Program-made: the position numbers and the translations under genes
Part shown: positions 36,519 to 45,617 of the stretch, in pieces
How the letters are laid out: the number at the start of each line of letters is the position of its first letter
Position numbering within the stretch: the first letter of the stretch is position 1
Source: an uncultured bacterium
Lineage (GTDB): Bacteria > Bacteroidota > Bacteroidia > Bacteroidales > Bacteroidaceae
Direction: 5' to 3'
Assembly: GCA_905214625.1 (NCBI GenBank)
Contig: CAJMMQ010000012.1
Coordinates: 17,794 to 81,793 of the forward strand
Length of the DNA: 64,000 bases
Notes under the pieces: generated by a model
What the model was told of the DNA's origin: nothing
The model's input: only the letters and a program-made list of their open reading frames with translations
The model's database searches: none

Positions 36519-36837
36519 TAGTTAACCCTATTGTCGTGTCGGATTTTCCCTACAAAACGGTAGGATTTGCCCCACGCATGGCAGACAGACACGGACATGA
36601 CGGCCGGAAAAGGGCAGGGCAGAGGAGGACGGAAATAAAACTTTTTTTAATGTTTTTATATCGCATTGCGAACATATTTTGCACAAAAGCGGTATAATTT
36701 TGCCCCCGGAACAGGACCTTAGCCCGACAAGGAGAGATTGTTTCATGAGATAACACGCGCCCGGCGCCGCCACGCAAGCTACCGCGGGGCAGGGCGGAGG
36801 GCGCATATACAACAGACCTTTAAAATTGATTTAAAAA

Positions 36838-37263
36838 ATGATTGTAAGCATTAACCTGAACGAAGAGAGACAGAAAGACTTTGCCGACATGCTCAGCAAG
36901 GAACAGCGCGACAGCGCACGCAGGATTATGGCGCAGCAGCTGGGCCAGCTGCTGGCACGCAACCCGGCCGAAAACCTGTACTGGACGGAGAGCAAGACCG
37001 ACCTTATGGAGCTGGTGTACGAGGTGTATGTGGCCGAAAACCCGGTTGACCGCCTGGGCCGCCCTTACAGCTTCAGCGAGATGGCGCGCAGGGCCTGCGC
37101 CGTGCTCCACGTGCCCATGCCTAAAAATCCCTACGCCATGGTGTATAACGCAAGGGAGAGAAAGGGGCTGAAACAGAAGTCGTTCTTCAGCCGGTACTGC
37201 TGGCTGATGTATTGCAGGCACTCGCGCAACCCGCTCTACGCCATGATAAGATGCATGCAATGA
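36838..37263 (+). CDS. Conserved hypothetical protein, 141 aa
   Basis: Not assigned to a named family. The N-terminus is helical and charged (NLNEERQKDFADMLSKEQRDSARRIMAQQLGQLL). The centre (LYWTESKTDLMELVYEVYVAENPVDRLGRPYSFSEMARRACAVLHV) reads like a helical regulatory or nucleic-acid-binding fold. It ends in a basic Tyr/Cys/Arg stretch (SFFSRYCWLMYCRHSRNPLYAM). It has no signal peptide. It precedes the M15 peptidase by 61 bp on the same strand, so the two are probably co-transcribed. The same protein type occurs near HU/smalltalk genes in Bacteroidales in my recollection, which is weak support only. Confidence 0.7.
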   Translation: MIVSINLNEERQKDFADMLSKEQRDSARRIMAQQLGQLLARNPAENLYWTESKTDLMELVYEVYVAENPVDRLGRPYSFSEMARRACAVLHVPMPKNPYAMVYNARERKGLKQKSFFSRYCWLMYCRHSRNPLYAMIRCMQ

Positions 37264-37324
37264 GCCGATTACGCAAAGTAAAGGAAACCATGAAAAACAT
37301 TAACAGACCATAAAACACACGACA

Positions 37325-37774
37325 ATGGACAAGAACACACAGACAAGACTGTCGGAACACTTCACACTTGAGGAGATGTGCCGCTCGGGCGCGGCACTGA
37401 AACACCGCATAGACAACACGCCCGACAAGGAACAGACCGAACGCCTCAGGCAGCTCTGCCTGAACGTGCTGGAGCCGCTGCGAAGGCGCTTCGGCGTGAT
37501 ACGCATAACGAGCGGATTCCGCTGCGAACGGCTCAACGCCATTGTTGGCGGGGCAAAGACGTCGCAGCACATGAGGGGCGAGGCGGCCGACATACACATA
37601 TCGAACATGGAGACGGGGCGAAAGATGTATGCCTACATAGTCTCCGGCCTCGACTTCGACCAGCTGCTCTTCGAGCACTCGATGAGCAACGGGGCATGCT
37701 GGCTGCACGTTTCGTATAAGGCAAACCGCGAAGCCAACCGCCATCAGGCCATACCTTTCTACAAGGCGGCATGA
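37325..37774 (+). CDS. M15A-type D-Ala-D-Ala carboxypeptidase-like peptidase
   Basis: 149 residues. SEHFTLEEMCRSGAA opens the family; ITSGFRCERLNAIVGGAKTSQHMRGEAADIHI holds the zinc ligands His and Asp (SQHMRGEAADI) and a later WLHVSY supplies the third His. The protein has no signal peptide, like phage endolysins and their domesticated relatives. It would cut peptidoglycan stem peptides if exported by another route. Neighbours include the 141-aa protein just upstream and, 1.9 kb on, HU/smalltalk, an arrangement that recalls Bacteroidales amidase-HU-smalltalk cassettes. Confidence 0.88.
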   Translation: MDKNTQTRLSEHFTLEEMCRSGAALKHRIDNTPDKEQTERLRQLCLNVLEPLRRRFGVIRITSGFRCERLNAIVGGAKTSQHMRGEAADIHISNMETGRKMYAYIVSGLDFDQLLFEHSMSNGACWLHVSYKANREANRHQAIPFYKAA

Positions 37775-37807
37775 GGCCGCGCAACGCGCTGACAACCGGC
37801 ACATTGC

Positions 37808-37895
37808 AAAAGGCCGTATTTCGTGCTGCAAAAGGTCATCTTTCACCCTGCAAAAGGCCGTCTTTCACACTGCGAAAGGCGGCCTTTTTATTATG
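37808..37895. repeat. 22-bp-period intergenic element, copy 6
   Basis: AAAAGG/GAAAGG units start at 37808, 37830, 37852 and 37874. In reverse complement the last unit reads GAAATACGGCCTTTTGCAAT, matching the end unit of copy 5, so this copy is in the opposite orientation. The 33-bp tandem array begins 18 bp further on. Confidence 0.85.
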
Positions 37896-37912
37896 CACGG
37901 CATAGCATCTAT

Positions 37913-38062
37913 TTATAAAAGATTTGGTGGATACCGACATTTCACGCAGAAAAAATTTGGTGGATACCGACATTTTACACAGAAAAAATTTGGTGGATAC
38001 CGACATTTCGCGCAGAAAAAATTTGGTGGATACCGACATTTCGCGCAGAAAAAATTTGGTGG
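37913..38062. repeat. 33-bp tandem repeat array
   Basis: The motif TTTGGTGG starts at 37923, 37956, 37989, 38022 and 38055, exactly 33 bp apart. Units are nearly identical (TTTGGTGGATACCGACATTT, then CRCGCAGAAAAAA); the last is partial. Because 33 is a multiple of three, the minus strand stays open and would read MSVSTKFFLRE repeats, but no gene is supported. The rest of the 37775-38281 gap is featureless. Confidence 0.92.
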
Positions 38063-38281
38063 AAGGTGAAATTACGGCTGTCTCTGTGTAATTTACACCA
38101 AAGATTACCGCCGGGAAAACGGCGTAAGCTATCTGCCTGTATATATGACCATGTTTTTATAATCAATATATGACATGCCGGAGCCGCAAGACGAAACACG
38201 GCATACGTGAATGCAGGAAGGCGGAATGATGAAAAACGCCGAATAATGCCGTTAACGTAATGCGGCCGGACAGGCATTAAG

Positions 38282-39064
38282 CTAAAACGTCATGCTCATG
38301 CTCACGCCAACGCTGCGGCCGTCGTAGTAGGGCAGGGCGGCAACATCAGTGGAGCGGCGGCAGGACGACTTGCGGAACAGCAGGGGATAGAGCCTGTAGG
38401 CCAGTTTGGTGCTGACGATGCCTATACACGCACCAGCCACAACGTCGTTAATCCAGTGGCGGTCGTTATATACACGGAGATAGGCCGTGAGCGGAGCCAC
38501 GACAAAGCCCGACCAGGCTATAAGGGGCGACACCGACTTGTACTCTTCATACAGAAACTGCGCGCCCATAAAGGCGGTGGCGGTGTGGCCCGATGGAAAA
38601 GAGTTGCACGTGCTTACGTCGGGGCGGCGCTCGCTTATGGCCAGCTTCATGGTGTTTACGATGATGCCCATCGTGGCATACGACATGGCAAGCATTATGG
38701 TGCGGTCCTTGAACGAATGGCGGCCGCTCACTCCGGCAAGGTTGAGCCCGTAGACAGCCACCACGGGCGAATACTGCACATAGTCGTCTACATGCACCTT
38801 GCGCCTGTCTTTCGGCACAAGGGCATATCTCACGGCGCGCTTCTGCCTCACCATCCATCCGTTCTCGATATACAGCGCCGACACGCCAATAAGGGTGGCA
38901 GGCACAACTATGTCGGCGGCATTAAGCCTGTGGGCATCGTCGAAGGTGCGGCGGCGGGGCACATCGCAGCTAAGGCTGTCAGCGGCACTGACGGCTGAAA
39001 CAGCACAGAGCAGCAGCATAACGAGGCATATTCTGAAGCTGAACGTTTCTTTATTTTTCATCAT
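38282..39064 (-). CDS. PAP2 family membrane/periplasmic phosphatase
   Basis: 260 residues with an N-terminal signal or anchor (FSFRICLVMLLLCAVSAVSAA). The acid phosphatase motifs are present: KxxxxxxRP-like ISERRPD, SFPSGHTA (motif 2) and RVYNDRHWINDVVAG (motif 3). These enzymes dephosphorylate undecaprenyl pyrophosphate or lipid A-type lipids at the outer face of the inner membrane. It starts with MM; the second Met at 39061 is equally possible. It is on the opposite strand to the M15 and HU genes around it. Confidence 0.88.
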   Translation of the reverse strand: MMKNKETFSFRICLVMLLLCAVSAVSAADSLSCDVPRRRTFDDAHRLNAADIVVPATLIGVSALYIENGWMVRQKRAVRYALVPKDRRKVHVDDYVQYSPVVAVYGLNLAGVSGRHSFKDRTIMLAMSYATMGIIVNTMKLAISERRPDVSTCNSFPSGHTATAFMGAQFLYEEYKSVSPLIAWSGFVVAPLTAYLRVYNDRHWINDVVAGACIGIVSTKLAYRLYPLLFRKSSCRRSTDVAALPYYDGRSVGVSMSMTF

Positions 39065-39641
39065 TTCATTATTATTTTTAATGTATCAGACAACATATTG
39101 GCCGATAGCAGGAATCAGCAAAGATATCACACAGACATTCAGAAAATCACCTATTGGGAAGTTTGACATTTAATATATTTTTAAATATACATATATCCAA
39201 TAAGTTTATTTTAACAAAAACACTAAGCCCAACACAAACCAACGCCCAAAGCACGGCCGCCGACGGCGAACAGCCGGCACACTAACAGCCCTGTAAGCCG
39301 AAACCTGCAAAAGGACGGCAAACAGCCATGAAAGCGTAACCGCCTGACTATCAGCAACAAGCACGCATACGGCACTTATCGTGAAAGCATACTAACAGAA
39401 GTTGAGCGTACAGTCTATCGTGGTAAAACTTGACATCGCCGTTCAGAAACTGTATCTTTGCAAACGTGAACGACATGAAGCCGCAGGCAACCCGAAAGGC
39501 TGGCAGGAACAGCCGGCAACCGCGCAGCCGCTGAAGGACACCGGGCAGCATGAAAGACACACATACACAAAGAAGCTTCTGAATGTAGAGAAACACACAC
39601 ACAAATTATTAACCATTAAAAAAAAGAAAGGAAAAAAGACT
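39065..39641. other. Gap upstream of HU, with promoter
   Basis: No gene. An AT-rich stretch (39165-39220) lies behind the PAP2 start. TTG at 39430-39432 and TATCTTTG at 39453-39460, 20 bp apart, form a good Bacteroidetes promoter that would give the HU gene an unusually long leader of about 175 nt. Confidence 0.55.
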
Positions 39642-40088
39642 ATGTCAGTTTTTTATAAATTGTATCAGGATAACAGAGAAACTTCGGCAAACAAGGGCAA
39701 ATGGTATGCACGCGCCGTGCATACGGGCACAGTTACAATAGACGACCTTGCAGACGAGATGCAGGCCAACTGTACGGTGAAGAGGGCCGACATCGTGGCC
39801 GTACTGAGCGAGCTGGTGGAGACGATGCAGAAGCATCTGCAGATGTCGCACCGCGTGAAGCTCGACCGCCTCGGCACATTCAAAATCGGCATGCACACCA
39901 GTCCGGCCGACACCGTGAAGGACTTTACGGCCAGCGGCAACGTCAAGTCGGTGCATGTGCTGTTTCAGCCCGAAACCAAGATAGACAAGAACAAGACACG
40001 CACCCGCGCACTGCTTACGGGATGCAAGGTGCAGGAGCTGCCCAAGAACGCTGTGAGCGATGCGCTCGACGACGCTGAAGCCGTGTAG
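39642..40088 (+). CDS. HU-like DNA-binding protein (long Bacteroidetes form)
   Basis: 149 residues from the ATG at 39642. The open frame begins at 39402, but the upstream part is promoter and leader. FYKLYQDNRETSANKGKWYARAVHTGTVTIDDLADEM opens the family seen in Bacteroidales as 'HU family DNA-binding protein'. RVKLDRLGTFKIGMHT and VHVLFQPETKI correspond to the HU beta-arm and C-terminal strand. It probably bends DNA. It is followed 74 bp later by the smalltalk gene, a standing partnership in this order. Confidence 0.9.
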   Translation: MSVFYKLYQDNRETSANKGKWYARAVHTGTVTIDDLADEMQANCTVKRADIVAVLSELVETMQKHLQMSHRVKLDRLGTFKIGMHTSPADTVKDFTASGNVKSVHVLFQPETKIDKNKTRTRALLTGCKVQELPKNAVSDALDDAEAV

Positions 40089-40162
40089 CAGCAGGGGCAT
40101 GAATGCATGCAGATACTGAACGCGGAACAATAAATTAAAACTTACAAAAACTAATAACAACA

Positions 40163-40264
40163 ATGGGAACAAAGGACAAGAACAACATTTCGATAATTCT
40201 GAAGGTGATAGTGGCAGTGGCGACAGCCATCCTGGGCGTGTTCGGAGTAAACGCGGCTATCTGA
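40163..40264 (+). CDS. Smalltalk protein, 33 aa
   Basis: ATG at 40163 and TGA at 40262-40264. The product is a polar head (MGTKDKNNIS) followed by one hydrophobic segment (IILKVIVAVATAILGVFGVN) and a short tail. This is the profile and position of the Bacteroidetes 'smalltalk' small membrane proteins that follow HU-like genes. A terminator starts 33 bp after the stop. Function is unknown. Confidence 0.85.
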   Translation: MGTKDKNNISIILKVIVAVATAILGVFGVNAAI

Positions 40265-40296
40265 AAAGGATGTAGCTAATCAAAATCAACTAACCG

Positions 40297-40336
40297 GTCC
40301 GGCAGGCATTTCAACCTGCCGGACTTTATGTTTATT
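40297..40336 (+). terminator. Terminator of the HU-smalltalk operon
   Basis: GTCCGGCAGG (40297-40306) pairs perfectly with CCTGCCGGAC (40315-40324) over an 8-nt loop and is followed by TTTATGTTTATT. Confidence 0.85.
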
Positions 40337-40524
40337 CAAAATATATCCATAAATAGGTGCATTTTTTTGATAAAAATCACATAATGTAAAAATAAATTGC
40401 TATATTTGGCAAATGAACCGTCGTATATAACACATAAACCTTGAAGCCTATGGGAAAATCATAAACGCCTTAAACTAAGAAACCAAAATCATTACACAAT
40501 ATTAACCTGTTAAACTTATCGCTT

Positions 40525-41643
40525 ATGAAAAAACTGATACTTATGCTCATGGCTGTTATCTGTTTCACGGCATGCTCAAACGACGACAATGACCAGATAC
40601 AACCGTCGAATTCGGAACAGACCAGAGCCGTGGAACTGAACGATACCACCCTGGCATTTAAACTGATTGCCGACACTGCAACTGTAAACATAGGCAGCGA
40701 AGAAGGCTGGTGGATAGAGGAGATAATAACAGAAGAAGAAACACTGAAATTTACAGCCGAAGAGAAACAGCTTATGGCCAAAGGCGGAGCGTATGAAGCA
40801 CAATGCCAGTGGGTTAACGTGAAACGTAACGGCAGCAGCATTGAAGTGGCCGTAGACGACAACGTATATGCAGAACGCACATTCAAGATTGTTCTTGCCA
40901 CAGCCGACAGCACGGCCACCATTACGGGCGTGCAGGAAGAAATGACCACCGGCAAATGGGACGACAATATTGGCCTGTCAACAAAGAGCATAACGCTCAA
41001 CGGGGCAGGAAACCCGGTTGTTATCAATACCGAAGGAAAACACTGGTGGATAACCTCAATAGAGGTTGACGGAGAGACGCTCTACAACTTCAGCTACGAC
41101 AACACCGAGAACAGGAATATGTATCAGACAGGCATATTCAACCTGAAGTGCGGATGGCTCAACGTTAACGTGGACGACTGGACGCTGAACATATCGGCCG
41201 ACACGAACTACGGAGAGGGCAGGACGTTCAAGATAAATCTTCAATCGGGCGACTACTTCGACTGCATAAACGGCGAGCAGGAAGAACTGATGACAGGAGG
41301 AGCATCAGACAAAATCGGCCTGTCAACCAAAGAAGTTACGCTCGACTATACGGGCAGCGAAGTGAGGATTGACACTGAAGGAAAACACTGGTGGATAACA
41401 AGCATTGAAGTTGAAGGCGAAACGCTCTACAACTTCGGCTACGACAAGACAGAGAACAGGAATATGTATCAGACGGGCAAGTTTAACCAAAAGTGCGACT
41501 GGCTCAACGTAAGAGTGGACGACTGGACTCTGTACATATCGGCAGACGATAACTTCAGAAAAGAAAGGACATTCAAGATAACGCTCGAATCAGGCAACTA
41601 CTTCGACCATATCAGCGGAACGCAAAAAATCAAGAACCAGTGA
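40525..41643 (+). CDS. Surface lipoprotein with three Ig/BACON-like repeats
   Basis: 372 residues. The lipobox FTAC (signal MKKLILMLMAVICFTAC) predicts lipidation by Lgt. The body is three repeats. The second and third are closely alike and start at residues 150 and 265 (GLSTKSITL / GLSTKEVTL), a 115-residue period, each containing HWWITSIEV, GETLYNF and ENRNMYQTG. Residues about 35-148 are a diverged first copy. The pattern of WLNV...ADDN...RTFKI...SG recalls BACON domains of Bacteroidetes surface proteins, usually glycan or mucin binding. No catalytic motif. A -7 box TATATTTG lies at 40401. Confidence 0.78.
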   Translation: MKKLILMLMAVICFTACSNDDNDQIQPSNSEQTRAVELNDTTLAFKLIADTATVNIGSEEGWWIEEIITEEETLKFTAEEKQLMAKGGAYEAQCQWVNVKRNGSSIEVAVDDNVYAERTFKIVLATADSTATITGVQEEMTTGKWDDNIGLSTKSITLNGAGNPVVINTEGKHWWITSIEVDGETLYNFSYDNTENRNMYQTGIFNLKCGWLNVNVDDWTLNISADTNYGEGRTFKINLQSGDYFDCINGEQEELMTGGASDKIGLSTKEVTLDYTGSEVRIDTEGKHWWITSIEVEGETLYNFGYDKTENRNMYQTGKFNQKCDWLNVRVDDWTLYISADDNFRKERTFKITLESGNYFDHISGTQKIKNQ

Positions 41644-42018
41644 CACCTGTATAGCGCCATTGTATGGCTGCACACAGGCGGCATACGCAACACATAAACA
41701 CACCCTATAAATGCCGACGGCACGCGCACATGCTCACACCGCAGAGCGGCGCATGCCGCCGGCATGAGTTTTCAGCGATAAACACCGCTACCGTTAAATC
41801 CATATCAATCGTTAAAATTAAGCTGTAAACATCAATGTGCTTTAAAATTAAAGCATATGACTGATAACCCGTTGAGGGTTAATTGTAATTGCAACATAAC
41901 GGACAAAATATAATAAAAACAATTTTATTTCGTACAATCGAATTTTTGCATTATCTTTGCATATCATATAAATTCATGTCTGACAGAAAATGTAATAACA
42001 AATGACAGGCTTAAAGAA
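41644..42018. other. AT-rich gap with a -7 box before the regulator remnant
   Basis: No full gene. GC content falls sharply after about 41820. TATCTTTG at 41952-41959 is a good -7 element; the frame of the next ORF is open upstream to 41917 (reading ...SCLTENVITNDRLKE), but without an ATG. Confidence 0.45.
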
Positions 42019-42381
42019 TTGCTCACCCTACATCGTACAGATATAACAAAATTACTTAAAGATTTATATAATAATAAACTTTTAATATCTGAAGGAAACG
42101 GCAGGGGAACAAAATATTATATTAATAAAAAGGTTGACACCTCGGAAGAAAAGGTTGACAATACTAATACACATCTAAAAAGAGATGAACTTGAGCGGTT
42201 AATAACAGAAAAAGCAAAAGAATACATTTCTTTGGAAGAAATAGCTTTAAGAACTGGGAAAAAATCCAGTTATCTTAAAAATAAGATAATACCGGAAATG
42301 ATTAGGAAAAATAAGTTGAAAAGACTTTATGCACAGACACCTAACCATCCCGAACAAAAATATAAAGCAACAGAAGAATAA
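42019..42381 (+). pseudogene. C-terminal remnant of an AlbA_2/RecG-like ATP-binding regulator
   Basis: 120 residues from a TTG start; no ATG is available. TLHRTDITKLLKDLYNNKLLISEGNGRGTKYYI resembles the winged-helix that ends Bacteroidetes AlbA_2-type ATP-binding transcriptional regulators. A second helical domain follows (EEIALRTGKKSSYLKNKIIPEMIRKNKLKRLY). The ATP-binding body is missing. The DNA is strongly AT-rich compared with leuS immediately after it, suggesting transfer. It might still be expressed as a small DNA-binding protein from the -7 box at 41952. It ends 20 bp before leuS. Confidence 0.5.
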
Positions 42382-42401
42382 AAAAACAACGATACGGAAC
42401 A

Positions 42402-45400
42402 ATGGAATACAATTTCAGAGAGATTGAGAAGAAATGGCAGAAACAGTGGGCCGAGATGAAGACCTACCAGGTTACTGAAGACAAGAGCAGAGAGAAATTC
42501 TATGTGCTCAACATGTTTCCTTATCCATCGGGAGCAGGACTGCACGTGGGACATCCGCTGGGATACATAGCCAGCGACATCTACGCCCGCTACAAGAGGC
42601 TGATGGGATATAACGTGCTCAACCCCATGGGATACGACGCCTACGGACTGCCCGCCGAGCAGTATGCCATACAGACAGGACAGCATCCGGCCATAACTAC
42701 GGCCGAAAACATAAGCAGATACCGCAGCCAGCTGGACAAGATAGGATTCTCGTTCGACTGGAACCGCGAGGTGCGCACTTGCGAGCCTAAATATTATAAA
42801 TGGACGCAATGGGCATTCCAGAAGATGTTCAACTCGTTCTACTGCAACACTTGCCAAAAGGCACAGCCCATAGAGAAGCTCATAGAGCACTTCAGCCAGA
42901 AGGGCACCGAGGGCCTCGACGTGGCACAGAGCGAGGAGCTGAGCTTCACGGCAGCCGAATGGAACGCCATGAGCGAGAAGGAGCAGCAGCAAGTGCTGAT
43001 GAACTACCGCATAGCCTATCTGGGCGAGACGATGGTTAACTGGTGCGCCGGACTGGGCACCGTGCTTGCCAACGACGAGGTGGTAGACGGCGTGAGCGTG
43101 CGCGGCGGCTATCCCGTGGTGCAGAAGAAGATGATGCAGTGGTGTCTGCGCGTAAGCGCCTATGCACAGCGCCTGCTCGACGGACTCGACACGGTTGACT
43201 GGACGGAGTCGCTCAAGGAGACTCAGCGCAACTGGATCGGCCGCTCTGAAGGAACAGAGATGGAGTTTGAAGTGAAGAGTGATGAGCGAAGAACGAAGAA
43301 TTCAAATGACTCGTCACAAGAGAATTCTTCACTCTCCACTCTTAACTCTTCGTTTAAATTTACCATCTTCACAACCCGTGCCGACACAATATTCGGCGTA
43401 ACATTCATGGTGCTGGCGCCCGAAAGCGAACTTGTAGAGAAACTTACCACACCTGAGCAGAAGGCTGAGGTGGACGCATATATAGAGAAAACAAAGAAGC
43501 GCACCGAGCGCGAGCGCATAAGCGACCGTTCTGTTACGGGCGTGTTCTCGGGCTCTTACGCCATCAACCCGTTCACGGGCGAGAACATTCCTATCTGGAT
43601 TTCTGACTATGTGCTGGCCGGATACGGTACGGGAGCCATTATGGCTGTGCCTGCACACGACTCGCGCGACTATGCCTTCGCCAAGCACTTCGGACTGGAG
43701 ATACGTCCGCTCATCGAAGGCTGCGACGTAAGCGAGGAGAGCTTCGACGCCAAGGAGGGCACAGTGTGCAACTCGCCTAAGAGCGGAGTGGAGACTCTCG
43801 ACGGATTCTCGCTCAACGGCCTGAGCGTAAAGGAGGCCATAAAGAAGACCAAGGAATTTGTAACTTCTCACAACATGGGCCGCGTGAAGGTGAACTACCG
43901 TCTGCGCGACGCCATATTCTCACGCCAGCGCTACTGGGGCGAGCCGTTCCCGGTTTACTATAAAGACGGCATGCCGTACATGATTTCAGAAGACAAGCTG
44001 CCGCTCGAGCTGCCCGAGATAGACCAGTATAAGCCAACCGAGACAGGCGAGCCGCCGCTCGGACACGCAAAAAAATGGGCTTGGGACACAGAGAAGAACG
44101 AGGTTGTAGACAAGAGTCTGATAGACAACAAGACCGTGTTCCCGCTCGAACTTAACACCATGCCGGGCTTTGCAGGCTCATCGGCCTACTATCTGCGCTA
44201 CATGGACCCGCACAACGACAACGCCCTCGTGGGCGAGGAGGCCGACCGCTACTGGCAGAACGTTGACCTGTATGTGGGCGGAACAGAGCACGCCACAGGC
44301 CACCTTATATACTCACGCTTCTGGAACAAGTTCCTGTTCGACCTCGGAGTGTCGTGCCAGGAGGAGCCTTACAAGAAGCTCGTAAACCAGGGAATGATTC
44401 AGGGACGTTCTAACTTCGTGTATAGGATAGCAGCCCCCACCAACTCCCCCGGTGGGGGAGAGCCAGTTTCCTTTGACGGCACAGGCAACAGCGAAAAATC
44501 AACCAACAATACAAGCTCAAGCTCCCCCACGGGGGGAGTTGAGGGGGCTGCTCCCGTATTCGTCTCCTACGGACTGAAAGACCAGTATGACGTAACGCCC
44601 ATACACGTTGACGTAAACATCGTTCACGGCGACGTGCTCGACACAGAAGCCTTCAAGGCATGGCGCCCCGAATACAACGACGCCGAGTTCGTACTCGAAG
44701 ACGGCAAATATGTATGCGGCTGGGCAATAGAGAAGATGTCTAAGTCGATGTTCAACGTTGTCAACCCCGACATGATTGTAGAAAAATACGGAGCCGACAC
44801 GCTGCGCCTCTACGAGATGTTCCTCGGCCCGGTTGAGCAGAGCAAGCCTTGGGACACCAACGGCATTGACGGCTGCCACCGCTTCCTGAAGAAGTTCTGG
44901 GCACTGTTCTACGACCAGCGCACCGGCGAGTTCCTGCCCGACCGTAGCGAACCTACGCCTGAGCAGTATAAGTCTGTCCACAAGCTCATCAAGAAGGTTA
45001 CGCAGGACATCGAGCAGTTCAGCTACAACACCAGCATTTCAGCCTTCATGATTTGCGTCAACGAGCTGCATCAGCTCAAATGCCACAACGAGGCCCTGCT
45101 CACCGATGTTGTCGGCCTTATAGCACCGTTCGCGCCGCACATTGCCGAAGAATTGTGGCACGCACTGGGCAACAGTGGCAGCGTGTTTGACGCATGCTGG
45201 CCAGAATACAACGAGAAATACCTCGTTGAGAGCACCGTGCAGATGGGTATAGCCTTCAACGGCAAGCGCCGCTTCGAGATGCAGTTTGCCGCCGATGCCG
45301 ACAACGCAGCAGTTGAGCAGGCCGTAATGGCCGAACCAAGGACGGCAAAATACACCGACGGAAAGCAGATTGTAAAGGTTATCATCGTGCCGAAAAGAAT

Positions 45401-45422
45401 GGTAAACGTGGTTGTGAAATAA
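42402..45422 (+). CDS. leuS: Leucyl-tRNA synthetase with two in-frame palindromic insertions
   Basis: 1006 residues, about 60-70 longer than I expect for Bacteroidales LeuRS. Class I signatures are intact: HVGHPLGY (HIGH) near residue 48 and KMSKS at 778-782. The CP1 editing domain contains [12 protein letters not shown]. The extra length falls in two low-complexity blocks encoded by palindromic DNA: residues about 290-318 in the editing domain and about 677-717 after NFVYRI. Both keep frame, and conserved sequence resumes exactly after each ([32 protein letters not shown]). The enzyme charges tRNA-Leu and is essential, so it is presumably functional with both inserts. Confidence 0.97.
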   Translation: MEYNFREIEKKWQKQWAEMKTYQVTEDKSREKFYVLNMFPYPSGAGLHVGHPLGYIASDIYARYKRLMGYNVLNPMGYDAYGLPAEQYAIQTGQHPAITTAENISRYRSQLDKIGFSFDWNREVRTCEPKYYKWTQWAFQKMFNSFYCNTCQKAQPIEKLIEHFSQKGTEGLDVAQSEELSFTAAEWNAMSEKEQQQVLMNYRIAYLGETMVNWCAGLGTVLANDEVVDGVSVRGGYPVVQKKMMQWCLRVSAYAQRLLDGLDTVDWTESLKETQRNWIGRSEGTEMEFEVKSDERRTKNSNDSSQENSSLSTLNSSFKFTIFTTRADTIFGVTFMVLAPESELVEKLTTPEQKAEVDAYIEKTKKRTERERISDRSVTGVFSGSYAINPFTGENIPIWISDYVLAGYGTGAIMAVPAHDSRDYAFAKHFGLEIRPLIEGCDVSEESFDAKEGTVCNSPKSGVETLDGFSLNGLSVKEAIKKTKEFVTSHNMGRVKVNYRLRDAIFSRQRYWGEPFPVYYKDGMPYMISEDKLPLELPEIDQYKPTETGEPPLGHAKKWAWDTEKNEVVDKSLIDNKTVFPLELNTMPGFAGSSAYYLRYMDPHNDNALVGEEADRYWQNVDLYVGGTEHATGHLIYSRFWNKFLFDLGVSCQEEPYKKLVNQGMIQGRSNFVYRIAAPTNSPGGGEPVSFDGTGNSEKSTNNTSSSSPTGGVEGAAPVFVSYGLKDQYDVTPIHVDVNIVHGDVLDTEAFKAWRPEYNDAEFVLEDGKYVCGWAIEKMSKSMFNVVNPDMIVEKYGADTLRLYEMFLGPVEQSKPWDTNGIDGCHRFLKKFWALFYDQRTGEFLPDRSEPTPEQYKSVHKLIKKVTQDIEQFSYNTSISAFMICVNELHQLKCHNEALLTDVVGLIAPFAPHIAEELWHALGNSGSVFDACWPEYNEKYLVESTVQMGIAFNGKRRFEMQFAADADNAAVEQAVMAEPRTAKYTDGKQIVKVIIVPKRMVNVVVK
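43269..43355. repeat. Palindromic insertion 1 inside leuS
   Basis: The left arm (GAAGAGTGATGAGCGAAG... ending GAAGAATTC) and the right arm (GAATTCTTCACTCTCC... ending AACTCTTC) pair at about 24 of 30 positions. It encodes a Ser/Asn-rich stretch ([13 protein letters not shown]...) within the CP1 editing domain and adds roughly 28 residues. Confidence 0.75.
44429..44552. repeat. Palindromic insertion 2 inside leuS
   Basis: Arms at 44429-44460 and 44522-44552 are inverted copies with about two differences. Each arm itself contains a hairpin (CTCCCCC-GGT-GGGGGAG). The 61-bp centre encodes [18 protein letters not shown]. The translated insert begins and ends with Ala-Ala (677-678 and 716-717). 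Confidence 0.85.
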
Positions 45423-45487
45423 CAGCCGCGCCAATATTCCAACGGCAATAAAGCTACCCTGAAACATAATATATAAAGGCGCAAAGT

Positions 45488-45511
45488 CCGGACAGCTGCA
45501 TGGCTGTCCGG
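45488..45511. repeat. Hairpin between leuS and the YitT gene
   Basis: CCGGACAGC (45488) pairs with GGCTGTCCGG (45502-45511) across a short TGCAT loop. There is no T-run, so it is at most a weak or Rho-assisted terminator. Confidence 0.5.
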
Positions 45512-45617
45512 GCACAATGCAGCCTCAATAAGCAACAAGAGCCGAAAAACAAAAAAAGCACCTGCATCGACATTGCAAACAAAACACACACACTTTCACC
45601 TTAAAAAATCACAAGCC

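Noticed and set aside
37836..38039. Minus-strand open frame reading MSVSTKFFLRE repeats as a gene
   Set aside because: It is a by-product of a 33-bp tandem array; no promoter, start signal or family match.
43223..43519. leuS length as evidence of a frameshift or misassembly
   Set aside because: The frame is continuous and conserved LeuRS sequence resumes exactly after each insert.
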